A stretch of DNA of 64,000 bases from Kitasatospora purpeofusca (GCF_000718025.1 NZ_JODS01000031.1:162751-226750), one strand, 5' to 3'; positions 50,764 to 59,398 are shown, counted from the first letter of the stretch. The notes: generated from the sequence alone by a model not told the origin. Numbers and translations: made by a program.

Positions 50764-52028
50764 CCCCGGCCGCCCGCCTCGCCGACCTGCTCACCGACCT
50801 GCTCGGCCGTCCGCTGCCGTTCCGGCTGAAGGCGTGGGACGGCTCGACCGCCGGCCCCACCGGGGCGCCGACAGTAGTGCTGCGCAGGCGGCGCGCTCTG
50901 CGCCGTCTGCTCTGGCAGCCCGGCGAACTCGGCCTGGCCGACGCCTTCATCAGCGGCGACCTCGACGTCGAAGGCGAACTGGGGCCCGCGCTGTCGCGGG
51001 TGCGGGCCGCGCTGGCCGGAGGCGCCCCGGTGCGCCCCGGCGTGCGGGACTGGCCGAAGCTGATCGCCGGCGCCGCGCGCCTGGGTGTCCTCGGTCCGCG
51101 ACCCGTGTCGCCCGGCGGCCGTGCCCGGGTGCGGGGGACGCTGCACAGCCGGGCCCGCGACCGTGCGGTGATCAGCCACCACTACGACCTGTCGAACGAG
51201 TTCTACGCCCTGCTGCTCGGCCCGGCGATGGCCTACTCCTGCGGTTACTGGACGTCCGGGAGCGACACCCTGCAGAGCGCGCAGGAAGCGAAGTTCGACC
51301 TGATCTGCCGCAAGCTCGACCTGCGTCCCGGCAGCCGCCTGCTCGATGTCGGCTGTGGCTGGGGGGCACTGGCCGTGCACGCCGCCCGCGCCTTCGGCGC
51401 CCAGGTCACCGCCGTCACCCTCTCCGCGGAGCAGCACGCTTTCGCGACCGCTGCCGTCGAAGCTGCGGGCCTGGGCGAGCGGGTGAGTGTGAAGCTGTGC
51501 GACTACCGGGAGATTGCTGACGGCCGGTTCGACGCGATCAGCTGCGTCGAGATGGGCGAGCACGTCGGCGACCGGCTCTACCCCGCCTTCGCCCGCCGCC
51601 TGCGGGACCTGCTGCACCCGCACGGACGGCTGTTGGTGCAGCAGATGTCGCGTGGTGCGGTCGCGCCGGGCGGCGGAGCGTTCATCGAGAACTACATCAC
51701 CCCCGACATGTCGATGCGCCCGGTCGGCCGGACCGTCGCACTGCTGGAGGAAGCGGGCCTGGAGGTGCGCAACGTCGAGGCGCTGCGCGAGCACTACGCC
51801 CGTACCATCGACGCCTGGCACGACAACCTGCGCGAACGCCGCGGCGAGTTCACGGCGCTGGTCGGCGAGGCGACGGTGCGTCTGTGGGAGCTGTACATGG
51901 CCGGCAGCTCGCTCGCGTTCGCCGAGCGGCGGATGGGCGTGGACCAGATCCTCGCCGTGCGGCCCGGCCAGGACGGGACGAGCGGGGTCCCCGCCACGCC
52001 GGCCGACTGGTACCAGGGGCAGCCGTGA
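50760..52028 (+). CDS. Second CFA-synthase-type methyltransferase
   Basis: The 422-residue product has the same fold but clearly different sequence from its neighbour: GELGLADAFISGDLDVEG, HYDLSNEFYALLLGPAMAYS, CGYWTSGSDTLQSAQEAKFD, LLDVGCGWGALAVHAARAFG, SCVEMGEHVGDRLYPAFARR. Features such as the GYW and EAKFDLICRKL segments place it close to UfaA1/BfaB-like methyltransferases. It would act on phospholipid-bound fatty acids. Start ATG at 50760 (ATGA overlap) and stop overlapped by the GTG of the DUF1295 gene. Confidence 0.85.
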   Translation: MTPAARLADLLTDLLGRPLPFRLKAWDGSTAGPTGAPTVVLRRRRALRRLLWQPGELGLADAFISGDLDVEGELGPALSRVRAALAGGAPVRPGVRDWPKLIAGAARLGVLGPRPVSPGGRARVRGTLHSRARDRAVISHHYDLSNEFYALLLGPAMAYSCGYWTSGSDTLQSAQEAKFDLICRKLDLRPGSRLLDVGCGWGALAVHAARAFGAQVTAVTLSAEQHAFATAAVEAAGLGERVSVKLCDYREIADGRFDAISCVEMGEHVGDRLYPAFARRLRDLLHPHGRLLVQQMSRGAVAPGGGAFIENYITPDMSMRPVGRTVALLEEAGLEVRNVEALREHYARTIDAWHDNLRERRGEFTALVGEATVRLWELYMAGSSLAFAERRMGVDQILAVRPGQDGTSGVPATPADWYQGQP

Positions 52029-52834
52029 ACACCACAGCGTTCGCCGTCGGTCTCGCCGCCACGGCCGCGGCGGCGCCGGCCGTGCTGCTGGCCGCGTTCG
52101 CGGTGGGCGTGCGCACCGGCCGCCACCGCGGCGTCGACGTCGCCTGGGGCCTGGCCTTCACCGCCGTGGCCTGGACCGGCTATGTGCTGTCCGCCGGCCA
52201 CGGCGACCCGGCACGACGCCTGCTCGTCACGGTCCTGGTCACGGTGTGGGGGCTGCGGCTGTCGGCCCACATCTGGTCGCGCTCGCGCGGCCACGGCGAG
52301 GACCCCCGGTACGACCGGATGCTCGCCAAGGCCGCGGGCGGGCGCCGCAACCTCTACGCACTGCGGATGGTCTACCTGCTGCAGGCCGCGATCGTCTGGT
52401 TCGTCTCGCTTCCGGTCCAGGCCGCCCAGTACCTGACCGCCGGGCTCGGCCCCTTCACCTTCGCCGCGGTGGTCCTGTGGGCGGTCGGGATGTTCTTCGA
52501 GACCGTGGGCGACTGGCAGTTGGCCCGGTTCAAGGCCGATGCGGCCAACCGCGGCAAGGTCATGGACCGCGGACTGTGGGCCTGGACCCGCCACCCCAAC
52601 TACTTCGGCGACGCCTGCGTCTGGTGGGGCCTGTTCCTGCTCGCGGCGTCAGAGCCGGTCGGCTGGGCGTTCGTCCTCAGCCCGGTCCTGATGACCTACC
52701 TGCTCGCCTTCGGCAGCGGCAAGCCCCTGCTGGAGCGTCAGCTCGGCTCCACGAAGCCGGGCTGGGAGGCCTACGTCGCGCGCACCAGCAGCTTCCTGCC
52801 CCGGCCGCCCCGCCGGTCACGGGGCGCCCCGTGA
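52025..52834 (+). CDS. DUF1295 membrane protein (steroid 5-alpha-reductase-like)
   Basis: The 269-residue product has about seven membrane helices and the DUF1295 motifs SRSRGHGEDPRYDRMLAKAA, TVGDWQLARFKADAANRGKV and WTRHPNYFGDACVWWGLFLL, which form the NADPH-dependent reductase site of the steroid 5-alpha reductase/ICMT-like family. In this cluster it probably reduces a double bond in a modified fatty acyl chain. GTG at 52025 overlaps the preceding stop (GTGA), and its own stop overlaps the next GTG. Confidence 0.85.
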   Translation: MNTTAFAVGLAATAAAAPAVLLAAFAVGVRTGRHRGVDVAWGLAFTAVAWTGYVLSAGHGDPARRLLVTVLVTVWGLRLSAHIWSRSRGHGEDPRYDRMLAKAAGGRRNLYALRMVYLLQAAIVWFVSLPVQAAQYLTAGLGPFTFAAVVLWAVGMFFETVGDWQLARFKADAANRGKVMDRGLWAWTRHPNYFGDACVWWGLFLLAASEPVGWAFVLSPVLMTYLLAFGSGKPLLERQLGSTKPGWEAYVARTSSFLPRPPRRSRGAP

Positions 52835-53559
52835 CCGGCACGGTGCCACCCGCCCCTCCAGGTCGTGCCGACCTCGGGTCCGGGGAAGTCCCACGGCCCG
52901 GGAGCCGGCTGCGTTTGCACCACACACCCGAGCGTCCCTCGGCCGCCGTGCTCCTGCTGCACGGCGGCCGGGCCCACAGTCTGCAACCGGTGCCCCGCCT
53001 CGCCCTGGCCAGGCTCCGCATGCACCCGTTCGCCTGGCGGATCGCCCGACGGCCGTGGGGCCGACAGACACTGGTCGCATCGGTTCGGTACCGCCACCGG
53101 GGCTGGAACGGCCCCCACGCCCATCCCGCCCAGGACGCGCTTCAGGCCCTTGGCGACCTGTCGGCACTGGCCCCGGGCGTGCCCGTGGTTCTGGTCGGGC
53201 ACTCGATGGGCGCCCGGGCGGCACTGGCCGTCGCCGTCACCGGGACGGTTCGCGGGGTGGTCGCCCTGGCACCGTGGTGCCCGCCCGGCGAACCGGTGGC
53301 CCACCTGCGCGGCAGGGCCGCCGTCTTCCTGCACGACGAGGCCGACCGCGTCACCTCGGCCGCACAGACCTGGGACTTCGCGTACCGGGCAGCCGCGGCC
53401 GGAGCCGACGTCCAGTGCGTCCCGATGCCGTCCGGCGGGCACGCGATGCTCCGCGGTGCCCGCCGCTGGCACGAGCTGGTGGCCGATCACGTCGGCGCGG
53501 TCCTCGCCCGGACACCCGCCACGCACCCCGGCGGCCGGCCGCCGAAGGGGCAGGGCTGA
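52831..53559 (+). CDS. Alpha/beta-hydrolase
   Basis: The 242-residue product has the alpha/beta-hydrolase elements in order: SAAVLLLHGGRAHSL (oxyanion loop), VVLVGHSMGARAALA (nucleophile Ser in GHSMG), HDEADRVTSAA (acid) and MPSGGHAMLRGARRWH (His). It is probably a lipase, esterase or thioesterase-type enzyme acting on a product of the operon. GTG at 52831 overlaps the DUF1295 stop (GTGA), so it is the last gene of the lipid operon. Confidence 0.8.
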   Translation: MTGTVPPAPPGRADLGSGEVPRPGSRLRLHHTPERPSAAVLLLHGGRAHSLQPVPRLALARLRMHPFAWRIARRPWGRQTLVASVRYRHRGWNGPHAHPAQDALQALGDLSALAPGVPVVLVGHSMGARAALAVAVTGTVRGVVALAPWCPPGEPVAHLRGRAAVFLHDEADRVTSAAQTWDFAYRAAAAGADVQCVPMPSGGHAMLRGARRWHELVADHVGAVLARTPATHPGGRPPKGQG

Positions 53560-53895
53560 GCGTTCACCGGGAACGTCTGGGCCCCCGCCACGGCAACCGC
53601 CTGCCTCGCGACGGCCGGGCCGGCACGCCCACGACCCGGGCACGGTCCTGGTTTGCCCCGTCCGGGTGGAAGCCGCCCACCGCGGCAATCCGGCGGGCGC
53701 GCGACCCCGAAGTCCGGGTGCGCGCCCAACCGGTCCGACTCCCCACCGGCACGGCGTCGTCGGGCGGGGCTTCGGAACTCAGGCCGAAGCCCCGCCGCCC
53801 ACCCTCCGGCGCCCGGGTACCGCTCGGGCTCACCAGGCCTTCGGTGAGCGGGAGCCACGCCGGCGGGCCGACACCACCGAACCCGTGAGTACCCA
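53560..53895. other. Gap of about 340 nt
   Basis: GC-rich, no supported gene; upstream region of the second sigma gene. Confidence 0.4.
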
Positions 53896-54312
53896 GTGAC
53901 CTCCCCGACATCGCCGGATCCCGCGCCTGACGCGATCGAGGATCTGGTCGTGCGTGTCGCCGCCGGTGACACGCACGCCTTCACCCTCCTGCACGACGCC
54001 GTGGGCGCCGCACTCGTCCTGATCGTGCTGCGCGTCGTTCGCGACCGCGGTCACACCCAGGACGTCGTCCAGGAGGTGCTCCTGGAGATCTGGGCCAAGG
54101 CCCACCAGTTCCGGCCGGACCGCGGGAGGGCGATGGCCTGGATCGCGACCATGGCCCACCGCCGTGCCGTCGACCGCGTGCGGACCGTGCGCGCCGCCGC
54201 GGACCGGGACCAACGCGCCGCCTTGCTGGACCACCGGATTCCTTGCACCGCCAAGTCCCGGGTGCGCGACGCACTGCTGCGCCTGCGGGCGTGCCTGGAA
54301 GACGACACCTGA
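53896..54312 (+). CDS. ECF sigma factor lacking most of sigma-4
   Basis: The 138-residue product has a full sigma-2 (AFTLLHDAVGAALVLIVLRV, GHTQDVVQEVLLEIWAKAHQ, MAHRRAVDRVRTVRAAADRD). Then QRAALLDHRIPCT is joined directly to AKSRVRDALLRLRACLEDDT, the very end of sigma-4. ECF factors of this type are about 185 residues; some 45-50 residues containing the -35-binding helix-turn-helix are missing in frame. The frame is otherwise intact with GTG at 53896. It can bind core polymerase in principle but not recognise -35 normally. Confidence 0.75.
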   Translation: MTSPTSPDPAPDAIEDLVVRVAAGDTHAFTLLHDAVGAALVLIVLRVVRDRGHTQDVVQEVLLEIWAKAHQFRPDRGRAMAWIATMAHRRAVDRVRTVRAAADRDQRAALLDHRIPCTAKSRVRDALLRLRACLEDDT

Positions 54313-54392
54313 GGCGCCCTGCGCCCGGTCTGCCGAACGTCCTCTCCCGGGGCACCTCCCTCCCGATCCGGAGGCCGGGGCGCTCCGCGACG

Positions 54393-54677
54393 TCAGTCGC
54401 GGTACTCGCAGAGGTAGGCGGTCTCGACCGCACTCGTGACCTGGAACCTGCTGTCGGCCGGGACGTCGAACCGGTCGCCGGCCGTGAAGGTCTCCCACTG
54501 CTCGGAGCCGGGCAGCCTGACGGTCAGTGCACCGCTGACCACGTGCATGGTCTCCCGCTTCGCGGTGCCGAACTCGTAGTCACCGGGCGCCATGACGCCG
54601 ACGGTCGCCGGACCTTCCTCCGCCGTGAAGGCGATCGACTTGACCGCGCCGTCGAAGTACTCGTTGACCTTGAACAT
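54393..54677 (-). CDS. ppnP: Pyrimidine/purine nucleoside phosphorylase PpnP
   Basis: The 94-residue cupin-like product matches PpnP (formerly DUF1255/YaiE) along its length: MFKVNEYFDGAVKSIAF, ATVGVMAPGDYEFGTAKRET, MHVVSGALTVRLPGSEQWET, DRFDVPADSRFQV, ETAYLCEYRD. It catalyses phosphorolysis of several nucleosides in the cytoplasm. ATG at 54677 was chosen since GAGAGG lies 6 nt upstream and the start then aligns with the family; the ATG two codons earlier overlaps the ribosome-binding site. Confidence 0.9.
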   Translation of the reverse strand: MFKVNEYFDGAVKSIAFTAEEGPATVGVMAPGDYEFGTAKRETMHVVSGALTVRLPGSEQWETFTAGDRFDVPADSRFQVTSAVETAYLCEYRD

Positions 54678-55257
54678 CGGCATCCTCTCGGGAGACGGGC
54701 AGACGAGGGACGCTCCGCCCGTCGCGGGCCGACCCTCGGCGAGGGAAGGCTACCGGTAGCCCTCACCGCCCTTCCGCGCAGGTCGGGTGTGCGATCGACC
54801 ACCCGCCGCCGGACCCGGAGCCGGGCAGGTGTCGCACACCGTCCGGTCGTTGTCCGGGGCGTCGGCATGCGAGGTCCGCACGTCCCTCCACGTGGAGCGC
54901 CTCGGCTCCGAACCGTGCCACGTGCACGAGAGCGCCCGCGGACGCCTGCACCGTCCCGGCCCGGGGCCCCGCAGGTGGCGTCGTACCGCTCAGGGATCGC
55001 TCCGGGCCACCGCATCGACAGGACCTCGGCCGTCGCCGACAGCTCACGGCGGCTGATCCGTGCACTCCTGTCCAGCTCACCGGACTCGCTGACCGCCGCG
55101 CCAGGGCGGTGCGGAGGTCGGCGAGTCCGAGTCCGGGCCGTCCACGCGGGCCCGTTCTCTCCCCCGTTACCTTCTTCGTGGCCCCGCAACGGGGCTCCCG
55201 GCCTCCGGTCCGGCATGACTGTTCCCCCCTGTAGTTCGCATGATCCGGGGGGTGGTG
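54678..55257. other. Gap of about 580 nt before the IS110 element
   Basis: No supported gene on either strand. The translated frames are Arg/Pro/Ser-rich. It ends where the IS110 noncoding left end is expected. Confidence 0.4.
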
Positions 55258-55395
55258 TCACCGGGCCGGAGGCATCGGTAGACCGCTGATAGAGGCAGGA
55301 CCACCAGCGTGCTGGGAGGCTCTTCGTAACGTGGATGCCGGCGACTGGTGCCACGCCAACGAGGCCGGGACAGCACGACCTCGTAAGGGATCAGC
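55258..55395 (+). ncRNA. Presumptive IS110 bridge-RNA region
   Basis: IS110 elements encode a structured bridge RNA in the noncoding end next to the transposase gene, which pairs with target and donor DNA. The 138 nt upstream of this transposase is noncoding and holds palindromic words such as tgccggcgactggtgccacg. The two guide loops were not resolved. Confidence 0.4.
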
Positions 55396-56598
55396 GTGAT
55401 CGACACCGGCGATGTGGATGTCTTCCTCGGCCTGGACGTCGGCAAGGGCGAGCACCACGGCACCGCGGTGACCCGGTCGGGCAAGCGGGTCTTCGACAAG
55501 CGGCTGCCGAACAGCGAGCCCAAGATGCGGGCCGTGCTCGACAAGCTCACCGCCAAGCACGGCACCGTCCTGGTCGTCGTCGACCAGCCCGCCTCCATCG
55601 GCGCTCTGCCACTGGCGGTGGCCCGGGACGCCGGCTGCCGCGTCGCCTACCTGCCCGGCCTGACGATGCGCCGCATCGCCGACCTCTACCCCGGCGAGGC
55701 CAAGACCGACGCCCGCGACGCCTTCGTCATCGCGGACGCCGCCCGCACCATGCCACACACCCTGCGCGGCATCGAGCTCACCGACGAGACCATCGCCGAG
55801 CTGGAGATGATCGTCGGCTTCGACGACGACCTGGCCGGCGAGGCCACCCGCGTCGCCAACCGCCTGCGCGGACTGCTCACCCAGATCCACCCGCACCTGG
55901 AACGCGTGCTGGGACCGCGGATCGACCACCCGGCCGTCCTGGCCCTGCTGGAGCGGTTCGGCTCACCGGCCGCCCTACGCAAGGCCGGACGCCGCCGCCT
56001 GCAGAGCGTCGCCCGGCCGTTGGCCCCGCGCATGTTCGAGCGTGTCGTCGAGGACATCCTCACCGCACTCGACGAGCAGACCGTGATCGTCCCGGGCACC
56101 GAGGCGGCCGCACTGATCGTGCCGAGCCTGGCCGGCTCACTGCGGGCCGTCCTCGACCAGCGCAAGATCCTGGAGAAGCGGATCCAGGAACTGCTCGACG
56201 AACACCCGCTCTCGGAGATCCTCACCTCCATGCCCGGCGTCGGCACCCGGACCGGCGCCCGCGTCCTGATCGACGTCGGCGACGCGAGCGCGTTCCCGAC
56301 CGCCGCCCACCTCGCCTCCTACGCCGGTCTCGCCCCCGCCACTCGCAGCTCCGGGTCCTCCATACGCGGCGAGCAACCCTCCCGCCGCGGCAACAAGCAG
56401 CTGAAACGAGCGTTCTTCCTGGCCGCGTTCGCCTCACTCAGCGACCCGGCCTCACGCGCCTACTACGACAAGAAGATCAACCAGGGCAAGCGGCACACCC
56501 AGGCCCTCCTCTGCCTGGCCAGACGCCGGGTCGACGTCCTGTTCGCCATGCTCCGCGACGGCACCCTCTACCAATCCCGGCCAGCCGGATCGGCCTGA
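55396..56598 (+). CDS. IS110-family transposase (recombinase)
   Basis: The 400-residue product is complete. The N-terminal RuvC-like domain has D14 (FLGLDVGKGE), D63 (VVVDQPASIGAL, at the place of the catalytic Glu in IS621), and D105/D108 (KTDARDAFVIADAAR). The C-terminal Tnp domain has SMPGVGTRTGARVLIDVG, FPTAAHLASYAGLAPATR, SSGSSIRGEQPSRRGNKQLK with the conserved Ser region, and KRHTQALLCLARRRVDVLFA. It works with a bridge RNA to recombine DNA. GTG at 55396. No frameshifts or stops, so the element may be active. Confidence 0.9.
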   Translation: MIDTGDVDVFLGLDVGKGEHHGTAVTRSGKRVFDKRLPNSEPKMRAVLDKLTAKHGTVLVVVDQPASIGALPLAVARDAGCRVAYLPGLTMRRIADLYPGEAKTDARDAFVIADAARTMPHTLRGIELTDETIAELEMIVGFDDDLAGEATRVANRLRGLLTQIHPHLERVLGPRIDHPAVLALLERFGSPAALRKAGRRRLQSVARPLAPRMFERVVEDILTALDEQTVIVPGTEAAALIVPSLAGSLRAVLDQRKILEKRIQELLDEHPLSEILTSMPGVGTRTGARVLIDVGDASAFPTAAHLASYAGLAPATRSSGSSIRGEQPSRRGNKQLKRAFFLAAFASLSDPASRAYYDKKINQGKRHTQALLCLARRRVDVLFAMLRDGTLYQSRPAGSA

Positions 56599-56599
56599 A

Positions 56600-56734
56600 T
56601 CACCGAGACTCCGGATCTCCACAAACCGGACAGTCGTACTCGTCGGCGGAGTCCACCGCGACCAGATGACCGCAGAAGTCACAAGGCCGCAGGCCCTCAT
56701 CCGCAGGCACCAGAACAGTCCGCTCGTCTCCCAT
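56600..56734 (-). CDS. Small antisense zinc-ribbon ORF (44 aa)
   Basis: ATG at 56734, TGA at 56600, converging on the transposase stop with 1 nt between the genes. The product MGDERTVLVPADEGLRPCDF continues CGHLVAVDSADEYDCPVCGD, giving a CxxC...CxxC zinc ribbon (P-C-D-F-C-G and D-C-P-V-C-G). It may be a passenger or regulatory gene of the IS110 element, or a host gene interrupted by it. It is too short for routine ORF calling. Confidence 0.55.
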   Translation of the reverse strand: MGDERTVLVPADEGLRPCDFCGHLVAVDSADEYDCPVCGDPESR

Positions 56735-56826
56735 GCACACCAGGGTGTCAGATCACCCTCCCCGCAGTCACCGACCCCTTGACCAAACACATAGAGGCAC
56801 CCCCCCGCGACTCGTGCATGGACGCG

Positions 56827-56859
56827 GCCGTCGACCGTTGCCTCCTCGACGGTGTCCTG
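56827..56859 (+). repeat. 33-nt repeat, copy 2
   Basis: Matches 31226-31258 with one mismatch; lies just outside the IS110 element in noncoding DNA. In one frame it encodes DAAVDRCLLDGVL. Confidence 0.6.
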
Positions 56860-56898
56860 GTGGGCCGGTTGCAGGCCGGCACCGGGCAGGGCCGCGGT

Positions 56899-57699
56899 TC
56901 AGGCCACGGCGCGGAAGACGAACGCCGTCATCGGGGCGGAGACCGGCCCCGGGCCCAGCCGGGCCGTCATCTCCTCGATGACGGTGGCGCGGACGGTCGG
57001 TCCGTCGCCGCGTTCCTCGACGGCCGCGCGCACCGGTGTTCCGGTGAGGTATCCGGCGGCGAGGTCGGCGGTTGACGCGGCCCGGCCCTGAAGTGTCAGT
57101 TCCTGCTCTTCCTCGACGGCGAACCCGGCGGCGGCCAGATCAGCGGCCACGACAGCGGGGTCGGCGTAGCCGTGCGGAACCGTCCGGAAGAACTGCGGCG
57201 GATCGACCGGAAAGGCCCGCTCCAGCCCGGCCTGCAGCGCGACTTCGAAGGCGTGCGCCCCGAGCGGGCCCCAGGTGTTGAACAGGAACCGGCCGCTCGG
57301 AGCGAGGACTCGGCGGACCTCGGTGAAGGCCCCGATGCGGTCAGGAAAGAACATCACACCGAACTGGCAGGCCACCAGGTCGAAGCCCCCGTCCGGGAAC
57401 GGCAGCCGCTGCGCGTCGGCCTGCCGCCATACTGCGCCCGGGGATCGAGCGGACCCGAGAGCGACCATGGCCTCGTTGAGGTCGGTGGCCGTCACCTCGG
57501 CGGACGGCGCCGCCGCCAGCAGGGCAGACGTCAAGACTCCAGTCCCTGCGGCCAGTTCGAGGATCCGCCGAGGGCGGAGTGCCGCCGCCCTGGCAGCCAG
57601 GTCCCCGGCGAAAGGCTGGAAGACCACCGGCACGAGGTACTGCTCATAGGCCGCCGGCATGGACTCGGACCACCGTCGGTCGGCATTGCTTCCCGCCAC
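56899..57699 (-). CDS. Class I SAM-dependent methyltransferase
   Basis: The 266-residue product has the SAM-binding motif ILELAAGTGVLTSALLAAAP (motif I), VTATDLNEAMVALGSA (motif II acidic residue), RQADAQRLPFPDGGFDLVAC and a UbiE-like continuation (QFGVMFFPDRIGAFTEVRRV, LAPSGRFLFNTWG). It resembles methyltransferase-11 family proteins acting on small molecules. GTG at 57699 retains the conserved RWSESMPAAYEQYLVP N-terminus. It stands alone next to the IS110 element. Confidence 0.85.
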   Translation of the reverse strand: MAGSNADRRWSESMPAAYEQYLVPVVFQPFAGDLAARAAALRPRRILELAAGTGVLTSALLAAAPSAEVTATDLNEAMVALGSARSPGAVWRQADAQRLPFPDGGFDLVACQFGVMFFPDRIGAFTEVRRVLAPSGRFLFNTWGPLGAHAFEVALQAGLERAFPVDPPQFFRTVPHGYADPAVVAADLAAAGFAVEEEQELTLQGRAASTADLAAGYLTGTPVRAAVEERGDGPTVRATVIEEMTARLGPGPVSAPMTAFVFRAVA

Positions 57700-57944
57700 C
57701 CTCGTAACAGTAGCGTCGCGTCAGGAAACCTCTTCCCGCCGCGCCGCCGTGCCCTGGAGCTTGCCCCGCCTGACGACCGGACAGGGCAAGGATCCTCTGA
57801 CGCGGCACTGGCTCACAGCGCCGCCACCGCCACCGCCGGCCCCGTCCGCATCGGCTGCCGGGCCCCCGCGACCACGGAGGGCCGCCACCGGGAACAACCG
57901 GCGGCGGCCTCCGCCGTGCGGCCCGGACCCGCACGGCGCGGTGG

Positions 57945-59240
57945 TCAGGCCTTCGTGCCGGAATCCCCACCGGACGCGGGGGCGGTGGGCTTGGACGTGT
58001 CGGTCTTGCCGCCCTGGTTGAGCATCCCGCCGAGGGTGCTGAGGTTGCCGCCTCCGCCGGTCAGGGCCGGTGCCGCCTTTCCGGCCGCGTCGACCGCGAT
58101 CTGCGCCATCTTCTGGAGGTGTTCGGTGGCGGTCTTCAGGGCTTCCTGGGCGCGTATGCCGGCTTCCTTGTCGTTGGTGGCCGCGGATTCGATGCCCTTG
58201 CTGAGCACCTGGCTCATGGTGTTGAGGCCGCTCATGTCGCGGAACAGGTTCGTGGTGGCGATGGCCTGCGCCGTGTGGAGGCCGACCGGGTCGGGCAGCA
58301 CCACCGTCGGCGCGAACTTCGCCTGGGAGGTGCCCATGCCGGCCGCCGTGGTGTCGAGGTTCTGCGCGCGTGAGGCGGTGGACACCGGGGCGATGTCGGC
58401 CGGTGTGATCTGGATGGGCGAGTCCTTCCAGTTCCAGAAGCGGGTGAGGTCGATCTTCTCGGCCGAGTTGGACCGGCCGAGGACGGCCTCGGCGGAGACG
58501 CCGTTGGTGGCGATGGCGATGGTGTTGGTCGCCGGTGCCCCGAACGTGTTGTCGCCCGCCTTGCGGGAGTCGGTCCACTCCTGTCGTTCCTCCTCGCTGG
58601 CGAAGTTCCAGCGGAAGCCGAGGTAGTTGCCGGTGGCGGCGATCGGCTTCGGGTCCAGCAGGGTACCGAGCGGGACCGGAGCGGCGGTCGAACCCGCCGG
58701 GCTGTAGGAGTAGTTGGCGAGGATGCGGCTGAGCGTCAGCTCGTCGGCGTTGGCCCACACGGCCTGGCTGTAGTGCCGGCTGTTGTCGTTCAGGTGGTCC
58801 AGGACCGCCTGGGGCACGTTCCCGCCCCGCACGTGGAAGCCGGGCGACGCGACGTAGGTGCGGCTGCCGGACTTCACCGTCGAGCCGAACAGCCCGCAGA
58901 TGGTCGAGGCGCCGCCGGCGTCCTCGGACAGGTCGGGCGTGACGGTGGTGGTCGCGGCGACACCGAAGTTCGCCACGCCCGAGGTCATCTTCAGGCGCAG
59001 CCCGGCGAGGCTGCCGCGGGCTGCCTTGCCGGACCAGGCTTCGAAGGAGAGCAGCTTGTCGGCGCCGCCGAAGGTGTAGGACGCCTGCTGCGCGCCGGAG
59101 CCGCCGATGCCGCCGCAGCCGAAGGTGTGGCTCGGGAAGACCACCTGGACGCCGCGGATGCCGTCGGTGTCGGACCAGACGTCGATCCGGGACGCGTAGG
59201 AGGAGTCCGCCTTCGGCCGGTCGTCGAAGGTATCTGCATG
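57945..59240 (-). CDS. Lectin-like protein lacking an in-frame start
   Basis: The coding frame runs from about 59240 (DTFDDRPKADSSYASRIDVW, then SDTDGIRGVQVVFPSHTFGC) to the stop at 57945. The N-terminal ~130 residues follow a jacalin-like pattern (DGIRGVQVVF, GG-rich loop, LLSFEAWSG, LAGLRLKMTSG). The rest (LGFRWNFASEEERQEWTDSR, IDLTRFWNWKDSPIQI) is unassigned, with a Gly/Pro-rich tail. The first usable start is GTG 59144, inside the domain; no start precedes it before a stop near 59400. A 5' frameshift or truncation is likely. Confidence 0.55.
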   Translation of the reverse strand, partial: HADTFDDRPKADSSYASRIDVWSDTDGIRGVQVVFPSHTFGCGGIGGSGAQQASYTFGGADKLLSFEAWSGKAARGSLAGLRLKMTSGVANFGVAATTTVTPDLSEDAGGASTICGLFGSTVKSGSRTYVASPGFHVRGGNVPQAVLDHLNDNSRHYSQAVWANADELTLSRILANYSYSPAGSTAAPVPLGTLLDPKPIAATGNYLGFRWNFASEEERQEWTDSRKAGDNTFGAPATNTIAIATNGVSAEAVLGRSNSAEKIDLTRFWNWKDSPIQITPADIAPVSTASRAQNLDTTAAGMGTSQAKFAPTVVLPDPVGLHTAQAIATTNLFRDMSGLNTMSQVLSKGIESAATNDKEAGIRAQEALKTATEHLQKMAQIAVDAAGKAAPALTGGGGNLSTLGGMLNQGGKTDTSKPTAPASGGDSGTKA

Positions 59241-59398
59241 GGCTCCGTTGTCGTGGCGGGGATCGGTAGGTCCACGATCGCCGAGCCCGGCGGCGGGCGC
59301 CTCGGCCCGCGGACCGGAACTCGCCTGGCCGATGACACGGTCTCCCTTTCGTTCCTTCGGCCGATACGCCGATCCGCGAAGATCCCTGGGTTGGAGCC

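Larger units (their letters stand above)
55258..56734 (+). mobile_element. IS110-family insertion sequence (ends approximate)
   Basis: Contains an intact IS110 transposase (55396-56598) with a noncoding left end of about 140 nt and a right end that includes an antisense zinc-ribbon ORF. IS110 elements lack terminal inverted repeats, so exact ends cannot be set from one copy; the limits given are the minimum plausible extent. Confidence 0.7.

Noticed and set aside
54763..55080. 105-residue minus-strand frame before the IS110 element
   Set aside because: Arg/Cys/Gly-rich shadow-type translation without motifs or ribosome-binding site.
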